Source of the DNA: Burkholderiaceae bacterium
GTDB taxonomy: Bacteria > Pseudomonadota > Gammaproteobacteria > Burkholderiales > Burkholderiaceae_C
DNA length: 64,000 nt
Direction of reading: 5' to 3'
Assembly: GCA_024235895.1 (NCBI GenBank)
Contig: JACKLM010000002.1
Coordinates: 620,001-684,000, forward strand
Of the stretch, positions 57,960 through 64,000 are shown piece after piece. Within the stretch, counting starts at the first letter, position 1, and each line of letters begins with the position of its first letter. The translations under genes and the position numbers were made by a program. The notes below the pieces were generated by a model. The model saw nothing but the letters and a program-made list of their open reading frames with translations. It had not been told where the DNA came from and ran no database searches.

Positions 57960-59446
57960 AGCACGAGCGAGCGGATCTGCCGCCCGGGCACGCCGATGCG
58001 CGCGAGCGTCTCGGCCAGGGTCGCGACGAAGGCCTGCGGCCCGGCGAGGTAGCAGTCGCAATCGATGTCGAACAGCTCGGCGCGCATCGCCGCGGCGACC
58101 GCCAGCGCGCCTCGTGCCGGGTCGGCCTCGTCGAGCAGCGTGGCGTCGAAGGCGTCCAGCGCCTCGGTCCAGGACCGCACCAGCTTGCCCATGAAGTGGC
58201 CGTCGGGCCTGGTCGCGAGCCAGTACAGGTTGATCGACGGCGCGGCGTCGAGCGACATCGCGTGCTCGATCAGGCTCTTGACCGGCGCGAAGCCGGTGTC
58301 GCAGGCGGCGAACAGCAGCGGGCGCATGCCCTCGTCGAGGACGAAGTCGCCCGCCGGCCCGCGCACCGCGACCGCGGCGCCCGGCCGCAGCGCGCCGGCG
58401 AACAGGTGCGCCGCGAACGCGTCGTCGTCGCGGCGCGGGACGTAGAAGTGCAGGTTGCGGTCGTCGCAGGGGCAGCTCGCCAGCGGGTAGGACGCGTGCA
58501 GGTCGTCGCCGTCGGCCGCCTGCGCCAGCCCGAGCGTCACCGACTGCCCGGCGAGGAAGCGCAGCCGGTGCGTGCGCGGGGTCTGCAGGTGCAGCAGCAG
58601 GGTGTCGGGCGCCAGCGGCGAGACCGCGCGCACGCTGGCGACGATCTCCTGCGCGGCGATATCCTGCGGCCCGCGCGCCTCCAGCGCCTCCAGCGTCAAC
58701 TCGGCGCTGGCGGCGGTGTTGGCGCAGGCCAGCACGACGCCCTGCGTGCGCTCGGCCTCGGTCAGCGGGCAGTCGGTGGCCATCGTGCGCGCGACCTCGC
58801 CGTCGGTCACGCGCACCTTGCACATGCCGCAGCTGCCGTTGCCGCAGCCGTAGTTGAGCTTCAGGCCCGCCTTCAACCCTGCCTGCAGCAGGGTCTCGCC
58901 GCCCTCCACGGTGAACTGATGGCCGCTCGGCCGCAGCGTCACCTGCGCCGAGACGACCTTGAGCACGTCGTCCATCACGTCCAGCACATCGACCGCCTCG
59001 GTCGCCAGCGCGCGCGCCAGCCCCTCGGTGAGTTCGCGCTCGAGCGCCTCGAGCGGCGCCGCGCGCCCGGCATCGTCGCCGGCCTGCGCGCGCAACGCGC
59101 GGATGCGGTCGCGCAGCGCGAGCACCAGCGCATGGTAGCGCTGCAGGTGGCGCTGCGTATCGGCCAGCTCCTGCCCCTGGCGGAACAGCCGCTGCGCGAG
59201 CACCTCCTGGCTCGGCAGCAGCCGCTCGCGCAGCCGGCGCGCGAACGCGTCCTCGCGCAGCGCGACGGTGCGCTCGAAGGCGCCGCCGCTCTCCAGCTCG
59301 GCCTGCGGGTACAGCCGCAGCAAGGTGTCGGTGGAGACCAGCCCGTCGCTGAGCTCGATCTCGCCGGCACGCACGCGCTGCTGCAGGACGCCACGCGGCA
59401 CCCCCAGCAGCTGCGCGGCGCGCCAGATGCTCACCCAGTGCGCCAC
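57956..59446 (-). CDS. 2Fe-2S ferredoxin/FAD oxidoreductase with HTH-like N-terminus
   Basis: This 496-aa protein has three parts. Residues 5-45 look like a MerR-type helix-turn-helix (SIWRAAQLLGVPRGVLQQRV). A helical, coiled-coil-like stretch follows (60-150). From about 168 there is a plant-type 2Fe-2S ferredoxin domain (Cys201, 206, 209 and 241, in CGNGSCGMC and LACANT). From about 270 comes an FAD/NAD(P) reductase domain (HASYPLAS, AACDTGFAPVKSLIEH, CDCYLAGP). It probably moves electrons from NAD(P)H. The start is a GTG (59446). It belongs to the dsr accessory operon. Confidence 0.8.
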   Translation of the reverse strand: MAHWVSIWRAAQLLGVPRGVLQQRVRAGEIELSDGLVSTDTLLRLYPQAELESGGAFERTVALREDAFARRLRERLLPSQEVLAQRLFRQGQELADTQRHLQRYHALVLALRDRIRALRAQAGDDAGRAAPLEALERELTEGLARALATEAVDVLDVMDDVLKVVSAQVTLRPSGHQFTVEGGETLLQAGLKAGLKLNYGCGNGSCGMCKVRVTDGEVARTMATDCPLTEAERTQGVVLACANTAASAELTLEALEARGPQDIAAQEIVASVRAVSPLAPDTLLLHLQTPRTHRLRFLAGQSVTLGLAQAADGDDLHASYPLASCPCDDRNLHFYVPRRDDDAFAAHLFAGALRPGAAVAVRGPAGDFVLDEGMRPLLFAACDTGFAPVKSLIEHAMSLDAAPSINLYWLATRPDGHFMGKLVRSWTEALDAFDATLLDEADPARGALAVAAAMRAELFDIDCDCYLAGPQAFVATLAETLARIGVPGRQIRSLVL

Positions 59447-59560
59447 GGCGGCTCCGCAGCGTGGTCGCCGGCGTGGGCGACGGGGTCGCCGCCGCGCGCG
59501 CGGCAGGCCGATCGCGGCAGTGGCGCCACCAGGGTCGCGGCACGGTCCACGGCAGTGCCC

Positions 59561-60253
59561 CTACTCGCCGCTCATCGACGCCCGCCGGCGCGCGCGCGGC
59601 TTGTCGTCGTGCAGGTCGCGCATCGCGCTTTGCACGATGCCGACCGCGTCCGGCGCCTCGATCGCCATCACCTGGTCGAGCACCCAGCGGCGGTCCTTCT
59701 CGGGCAGGTCCGGCTCCAGCCGGTGGCCGAGGTAGCGGTAGAAGGCGAAGTCGGGGGTGAAGCCGCCTTCGTCGCGCGCTGTCGGGTCGGCGCCGAACTC
59801 GGCGTAGTGGCCCTGCAGCGCGTTGAACTGCTCGACGAAGCGGTCGGCCCAGCTCGCGCCCTGCGGCCGGCCGAGCAGGTCGGATTCGTTCTCGTCGAGC
59901 AGCTCGGCCACGCGCAGCACCAGCGCGGGCGTGAAGCGGGCGCGCGCATCGGGCTCGAGCTGGGCGTGCGCGATGCGGTCCGCCACTGCGAGCAGGAACA
60001 CCAGCACCTCGCGCATGAAGCCGAAGTACGGCGCGCCGGGGTCGATGTCGAAGCCGGCGGCGCGCATGCGCTTGAGCATCTGCTGCGCGACGCGCCAGGC
60101 GATGAACGCAACCGCGCCGGCCTGCTGCTCGGGCGTCTTCGGCGCGCCGGGCTTGAACCAGTGGCTCTTGACGCGGATCGCCGGCGGCGCGGCGGGCTTG
60201 TCGTTCACGGTCGGTGCCTTGGTCGTGGCCGCAGCGGCGCCTGGTCGGGCCAT
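59561..60253 (-). CDS. Helical protein of the dsr accessory operon
   Basis: This 230-aa protein (from ATG 60253; GTG 60289 overlapping the previous gene is also possible) has an Ala-rich N-terminus and a helical core: SHWFKPGAPKTPEQQAGAVA, LLAVADRIAHAQLEPDARARF, GGFTPDFAFYRYLGHRL. A basic C-terminus ends it. I do not recognise a family; it may be specific to dsr loci. There are no cysteines in this frame. Confidence 0.65.
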   Translation of the reverse strand: MARPGAAAATTKAPTVNDKPAAPPAIRVKSHWFKPGAPKTPEQQAGAVAFIAWRVAQQMLKRMRAAGFDIDPGAPYFGFMREVLVFLLAVADRIAHAQLEPDARARFTPALVLRVAELLDENESDLLGRPQGASWADRFVEQFNALQGHYAEFGADPTARDEGGFTPDFAFYRYLGHRLEPDLPEKDRRWVLDQVMAIEAPDAVGIVQSAMRDLHDDKPRARRRASMSGE

Positions 60254-60278
60254 CCGCTGCGGCGAGGCTGCTGCGGCC

Positions 60279-60608
60279 TCAATACCCACCCTTGCCGTAG
60301 GGTTGCGGCAGCCCGGCGACCTTGGCGCCCTGCTTGGCCGGCCCGGTCGGGAACAGGTCGTACAGCCGCTTGCTGTCGCAGCCGGGCAGGATCTCGGCCA
60401 CGCCCTTCAGCATGTTGCGGAAGTTGGGGGTGTGGCCGTGCTCGCGGAACTCGTCGCGCAGGTAGGCGATCACCTTCCAGTGGTCGTCGGTCAGGGTGAT
60501 GCCTTCGGCGGCGGCGATGACGGGCACGACCTCGTCGCCGAAGTCCGGCTCGAGCAGGTAGCCGAGCTCGTCGGTCTCGAGCTCGCGGCCGTTGACGGTG
60601 TAGGGCAT
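60279..60608 (-). CDS. DsrC/TusE-family protein lacking both redox cysteines
   Basis: This 109-aa protein is clearly of the DsrC/TusE/RspA fold: LTDDHWKVIAYLRDEFREHG, then LYDLFPTGPAKQGAKVAGLP near the C-terminus. True DsrC ends with two cysteines (GPAKQAC... and ...TGCV). Here these positions read GPAKQGA and YGKGGY, so neither CysB nor CysA is present. It therefore cannot carry sulfane sulfur as DsrC does. It resembles RspA-type regulators, whose role is poorly known. The start at 60608 has AGGAG about 9 bp upstream. It lies 98 bp after the Cas6-like gene. Confidence 0.88.
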   Translation of the reverse strand: MPYTVNGRELETDELGYLLEPDFGDEVVPVIAAAEGITLTDDHWKVIAYLRDEFREHGHTPNFRNMLKGVAEILPGCDSKRLYDLFPTGPAKQGAKVAGLPQPYGKGGY

Positions 60609-60706
60609 CGGAGGATCTCCTGGTGTCGTCCGAGGGGATGGGGGATGAGGGGGCGAGGCAGGGGTTCGGGTGTCGGAGTCGGCGGCGGGGTCGGGCCCGG
60701 GGCGGA

Positions 60707-61327
60707 TCAGGCGCCGACCGCGGCGGCGGACCGGTGCGGCACGAACAGGCCGCAGCCGAGCGAACGCCGCAGGCCGACGCCGGACTCCAGCACGCGCAGC
60801 GCGTCGGCGGGCTTCAGGCCGTCGAGCATCAGGCTGAAGCCTTGCAGCGGGCCGTCGCCGCACTGCAGCGACTGGCGCCGCCCGCATACCGGCCGGCAGG
60901 CCACGCCCAGCGCGCGAAGCTCGGCGTCGATCATCGTCATGAACCCGGCCTCGTCGCCCTCGGGCGCGGCGACGAAGTGGGCGTACAGGGTGCAGTGCGG
61001 CAGCAGCTCGCGCGTGACCGCCGCGCCGAGGCGCAGCGCCTCGCCGGCGACCTCCAGCGTCGCGCCGGCCAGGGCCGCGGACGCGTCGCCGGCGCGCTCG
61101 CGCGGCAGCCGCAGCAACAGCCGCGCGCGGCCCGACAGCAGAACCTGCGTGCCGACCTGGGACACGCCGTGCAGCCGGTGCAGCCCCGCGCCCGGGGCCT
61201 GGTCGAGCCAGGGCAGCCGCTCGAGCAGCGCCGCCGCGAGCGCCGCGCGATGGTCGCGCGGCAGCACGCGGCCGGCCAGCGGGAAGGCCAGGTCGACCAG
61301 TCGTGCCGGCGGGAGGTCGTCGTCCAT
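60707..61327 (-). CDS. Cas6/Cmx6-like RAMP protein in a dsr operon
   Basis: This 206-aa protein resembles Cas6 of the Cmx6 (type I-MYXAN) group. The N-terminus has the ferredoxin-like first strand VDLAFPLAGRVLPRDHRAAL. The C-terminus ends in the glycine-rich loop GVGLRRSLGCGLFVP (183-197), the hallmark of RAMP/Cas6 proteins. Several histidines (26, 50, 53) could serve in catalysis, but the active residue is not identified. No CRISPR array or other cas gene is seen in the window. The ATG at 61327 lies 2 bp after the stop of the 71-aa gene, so they are probably cotranscribed. Confidence 0.72.
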   Translation of the reverse strand: MDDDLPPARLVDLAFPLAGRVLPRDHRAALAAALLERLPWLDQAPGAGLHRLHGVSQVGTQVLLSGRARLLLRLPRERAGDASAALAGATLEVAGEALRLGAAVTRELLPHCTLYAHFVAAPEGDEAGFMTMIDAELRALGVACRPVCGRRQSLQCGDGPLQGFSLMLDGLKPADALRVLESGVGLRRSLGCGLFVPHRSAAAVGA

Positions 61328-61329
61328 CG

Positions 61330-61545
61330 TCAACTCGTCGGTTGCTCGCGCGCCCAGTCCAGCAGCGCCTGGCCCCAGGCGCGCGCGGTCTGCGGGTCGA
61401 TGTCGAAGATCGTGAAGCGCTTGCCCTCGCGGATGCGGGTGCGCAGCATCGCCATGCCGCCGGCGTCGAAGTCGATCTGCTGCAGATCGATCTCCTGCCC
61501 GCCCAGGGGCACGCGCAGCTTGGCCAGCGGGGTCAATCGCGTCAT
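61330..61545 (-). CDS. 71-aa conserved small protein heading the dsr accessory operon
   Basis: This 71-aa soluble protein (MTRLTPLAKLRVPLGGQEID, then MLRTRIREGKRFTIFDIDP and WGQALLDWA) is the first gene of the accessory operon. It has no cysteine and no recognised domain. ATG 61545 was chosen over 61647 because the extra residues are Pro/Arg-rich and not gene-like. It starts 238 bp from dsrA, on the opposite strand. Confidence 0.7.
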   Translation of the reverse strand: MTRLTPLAKLRVPLGGQEIDLQQIDFDAGGMAMLRTRIREGKRFTIFDIDPQTARAWGQALLDWAREQPTS

Positions 61546-61595
61546 GCGTCGTTCTCCACGCCCGGATTGAGCGCGGCCGGGCGCCACCGCGTCCA

Positions 61596-61688
61596 TACCC
61601 GGCACGGGGGGGCGGCCGCATACCCCATCCGGGTAGGCCCCGGCCACCCCTTCCGGCTGACGCCGCTACCCATGGTGGGAATAGCGGC
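61596..61688. promoter_or_regulatory. Cluster of TACCC-type palindromes between dsrA and the accessory operon
   Basis: Three related elements lie in the 238-bp divergent region: TACCCGGCACGGG at 61596, TACCC-N5-GGGTA at 61621-61635, and a longer imperfect palindrome at 61662-61688 with GCCGCTA and TAGCGGC arms around CCCATGGTGGG. They look like operators for a shared regulator. A TAGGAT (61706-61711) could be a dsrA -10 element, without a good -35. Confidence 0.5.
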
Positions 61689-61783
61689 CGGCGTGCGCTG
61701 CCGCCTAGGATGCCCCGGCGGGCAATCAGCCCAGGAGGGCGTCACGTCGGCGCCCCGGACCCCGTATCTGCAGGAGACAGGCG

Positions 61784-63085
61784 ATGGCCAAGAAGATGCA
61801 CCCGACGCCCATGCTCGACGAGCTCGAGTCGGGCCCCTGGCCGAGCTTCGTGACCGGCCTGAAGCGGCTGGCGCAGGACAAGGACTACGTGGTCGACCTG
61901 CTCGGCACGCTGGAGACCTCGTACCGCACCAAGAAGGGCTACTGGAAGGGCGGCACGGTCGGCGTGTTCGGCTACGGCGGCGGCGTCATCCCGCGCTTCA
62001 CCGAGCTGAAGAACGACGACGGCACCCCGGTCTTCCCCGACGCCGCCGAGCTGCACACGCTGCGCGTGCAGCCGCCGCCGGGGATGCACTACACGACCGA
62101 CATCCTGCGCAAGTTCTGCGACATCTGGGAGAAGCACGGCACCGGGCTGATCGCGCTGCACGGCCAGTCGGGCGACATCATGTTCCAGGGCGCGACCACG
62201 CCCAAGGTGCAGGAGGCGTTCGACGAGATCAACGAGCTGGGCTTCGACCTCGGCGGCGCCGGCCCCGCGGTGCGCACCTCGATGAGCTGCGTCGGCGCCG
62301 CGCGCTGCGAGCAGAGCTGCTACGACGAGGGGCGCGCGCACCACACGGTGATCAACACCTTCACCGACGATATCCACCGCCCCGCGCTGCCGTACAAGTT
62401 CAAGTTCAAGTTCAGCGGCTGCCCGAACGACTGCATGAACTCGATCCAGCGCGCCGACATGGCCGTCATCGGCACCTGGCGCGACAACATGCGCACCGAC
62501 GAGGCGCTGGCGCGCAAGTGGTTCGCCAAGCACGGCATGAACGAGCTCGTCAACGACGTCGTCACGCGCTGCCCGACCAAGGCGATCATGCTCAAGGAGG
62601 TCGAGGACCTGAGGAGCGACGCCCACCTGTCGACGGTCGCGGTCAGCGACACGCACGCGCTCGAGATCGACAACAAGGACTGCGTGCGCTGCATGCACTG
62701 CATCAACGTCATGACCGGCGCGCTGGCGCACGGCACCGACACCGGCGCGACGATCCTGGTCGGCGGCAAGCGCACGCTGAAGATCGGCGACCTGATGGGC
62801 ACCGTGATCGTGCCCTTCATGCCGCTGAAGACCGACGAGGACTACGAGGCGCTGGTCGACCTCGGCCGGCGCGTGATCGACTTCTTCGCCGAGAACGCGC
62901 TCGAGCACGAGCGCACCGGCGAGATGATCGAGCGCATCGGCCTGGTCAACTTCCTCGAGGGCATCGAGGTCGACGTCGACCCGAACATGGTCTCGACGCC
63001 GCGCACCAACCCCTACGTGCGCACCGACGGCTGGGACGACGAGGTCGCCCGCGTCCAGGCCCAGAAGCAGGCCAAGGCCGCCTGA
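61784..63085 (+). CDS. dsrA: Dissimilatory sulfite reductase alpha subunit
   Basis: This 433-aa subunit of the siroheme enzyme works with DsrB. Cysteines for siroheme-4Fe-4S are seen at 169, 175, 179 (CVGAARCEQSC), 213 and 217 (CPNDC). The ferredoxin domain has Cys263 and Cys300-x2-303-x2-306 (CVRCMHC). The direction is probably oxidative (rDsr), as expected in sulfur-oxidising betaproteobacteria; the tell-tale dsrEFH genes would lie beyond the window. AGGAG lies 8 bp before the ATG. dsrB follows after 32 bp. Confidence 0.96.
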   Translation: MAKKMHPTPMLDELESGPWPSFVTGLKRLAQDKDYVVDLLGTLETSYRTKKGYWKGGTVGVFGYGGGVIPRFTELKNDDGTPVFPDAAELHTLRVQPPPGMHYTTDILRKFCDIWEKHGTGLIALHGQSGDIMFQGATTPKVQEAFDEINELGFDLGGAGPAVRTSMSCVGAARCEQSCYDEGRAHHTVINTFTDDIHRPALPYKFKFKFSGCPNDCMNSIQRADMAVIGTWRDNMRTDEALARKWFAKHGMNELVNDVVTRCPTKAIMLKEVEDLRSDAHLSTVAVSDTHALEIDNKDCVRCMHCINVMTGALAHGTDTGATILVGGKRTLKIGDLMGTVIVPFMPLKTDEDYEALVDLGRRVIDFFAENALEHERTGEMIERIGLVNFLEGIEVDVDPNMVSTPRTNPYVRTDGWDDEVARVQAQKQAKAA

Positions 63086-63117
63086 GAACCGATCACCGCG
63101 CCGAGGAGAGACCCACC

Positions 63118-64000
63118 ATGGCCCACCGCACCCCGATCGAGTCCGGTTGCCCGGACAACAAGCCCTTCCTGCACCCGACGCTGGCGAAGAACTACGGCAA
63201 CTGGAAGTACCACGACCGCCCGCGCCCGGGCGTGCTGCACCATGTCTCGCACAGCGGCGACGAGGTCTGGACCGTGCGCGCCGGCACCCAGCGCCAGATG
63301 GACGTGCACACGATCCGCAAGCTGTGCGACATCGCCGACACCTACGCCGACGGCCACGTCCGCTTCACGATCCGCTCGAACATCGAGTTCATGGTCGCCG
63401 ACCCGAACAAGGTCGCGCCGCTGATCAGCGCGCTGAGCGAGAGCGGCTTCCCGGTCGGCGGCACCGGCAACTCGGTGTCGATGATCGCGCACACCCAGGG
63501 CTGGCTGCACTGCGACATCCCGGGCACCGACGCCTCGGGGGCGGTGAAGGCGCTGATGGACGAGCTGTACGAGGAGTTCGTCAAGGAGGAGATGCCCAAC
63601 CGCGTGCACCTGTCGACGAGCTGCTGCGAGATCAACTGCGGCGGCCAGGCCGACATCGCGATCGTCATCCAGCACACCAAGCCGCCGAAGATCAACCACG
63701 ACCTGGTCGCCAACGTCTGCGAGCGCCCGGCGGTGGTCGCGCGCTGCCCGGTGGCGGCGATCCGCCCGGCGCTGGTCAACGGCAAGCCCTCGCTCGAGGT
63801 CGACGAGAAGAAGTGCGTCTGCTGCGGCGCCTGCTACCCGCCGTGCCCGCCGATGCAGATCAACGACCCCGAGCATTCGAAGTTCGCGATCTGGGTCGGC
63901 GGCAAGAATGCGAACGCGCGCGGCAAGCCGACCTTCATGAAGATGGTCGCCTCCGGGCTGCCGAACAACCCGCCGCGCTGGCCCGAGGTGAGCGCGATCG
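63118..64000 (+). CDS. dsrB: Dissimilatory sulfite reductase beta subunit (cut by window edge)
   Basis: The first 294 residues of DsrB are present without a stop. HLSTSCCEINCGG holds cluster-ligand cysteines, and the ferredoxin domain has KKCVCCGACYPPCPPMQ. GAGGAGAG lies 8 bp before ATG 63118. Its spacing after dsrA suggests a dsrAB operon continuing to the right. Confidence 0.96.
   Translation, partial: MAHRTPIESGCPDNKPFLHPTLAKNYGNWKYHDRPRPGVLHHVSHSGDEVWTVRAGTQRQMDVHTIRKLCDIADTYADGHVRFTIRSNIEFMVADPNKVAPLISALSESGFPVGGTGNSVSMIAHTQGWLHCDIPGTDASGAVKALMDELYEEFVKEEMPNRVHLSTSCCEINCGGQADIAIVIQHTKPPKINHDLVANVCERPAVVARCPVAAIRPALVNGKPSLEVDEKKCVCCGACYPPCPPMQINDPEHSKFAIWVGGKNANARGKPTFMKMVASGLPNNPPRWPEVSAI

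Noticed and set aside
55772..61545. A CRISPR array accompanying the Cas6-like gene
   Set aside because: No direct repeats with regular spacers are seen anywhere in this stretch or elsewhere in the window.
61784..64000. Assimilatory sulfite reductase (CysI-like) as identity of the paired genes
   Set aside because: Two separate alpha and beta subunits with inserted ferredoxin domains and CPNDC/CVRCMHC motifs are specific to DsrA and DsrB.

Overview
The window is very GC-rich and almost fully coding, with genes packed into long operons joined by ATGA or GTGA stop/start overlaps. The order pilMNOPQ-aroK-aroB-dgt-gltB-gltD, the divergent ponA, and lptM-lysA are typical of Burkholderiales. A complete exosortase A (XrtA/PEP-CTERM) locus and a dsrAB locus point to a Rubrivivax/Leptothrix-like or other sulfur-oxidising betaproteobacterium. 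The genus assignment is inference. No rRNA, tRNA, CRISPR array, prophage or intact insertion sequence was seen.

Region 1 (1-10022, minus strand) is the exopolysaccharide arm of the XrtA system. In transcription order it encodes an outer-membrane export lipoprotein, chain-length determinant, tyrosine autokinase, beta-barrel protein, ATPase, polysaccharide deacetylase, FemAB-like protein, sugar transferase and exosortase A (cut by the left edge). Region 2 (10460-23004) sits inside this locus. Four enzyme genes on the plus strand (PP-loop amidotransferase, VAO/PCMH flavoprotein, short-chain reductase, acyl-CoA-synthetase-like ligase) are followed by a minus-strand PEP-CTERM substrate. Three plus-strand envelope/transport genes come next (LolA-like protein, outer-membrane barrel, RND/MMPL exporter with a fused ferredoxin-like domain). 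Together they look like an uncharacterised lipid-like metabolite synthesis and export cluster. Region 3 (23306-31192) carries the EpsB-type sugar transferase, prsK, prsR and prsT. PrsR is a sigma-54 activator, and the PEP-CTERM gene has a good sigma-54-type promoter, which gives a plausible local regulatory circuit.

Region 4 (31227-49395, minus strand) is a housekeeping block: gltD, gltB, a degenerate RAYT transposase-family protein beside a perfect 26-bp inverted repeat, dgt, aroB, aroK, a large Ig-like surface lipoprotein lodged between aroK and pilQ, and pilQPONM. Region 5 (49666-54999, plus strand) has ponA, lptM, lysA and a divergent fumarylacetoacetase-like gene, followed on the minus strand by a small membrane protein.

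Region 6 (55772-64000) is the most interesting. dsrA and dsrB (cut by the right edge) encode dissimilatory sulfite reductase, probably the oxidative rDsr type. Divergent from them is a tight minus-strand operon of nine small accessory genes: a 71-aa protein, a Cas6/Cmx6-like RAMP protein with no CRISPR nearby, a DsrC-like protein lacking both redox cysteines, a helical protein, a 2Fe-2S/FAD oxidoreductase with an HTH-like N-terminus, an S24-fold protein without its catalytic lysine, a 72-aa protein, a five-cysteine protein and a Sfum_1244-like protein. Family names come from sequence recognition, not from database searches.
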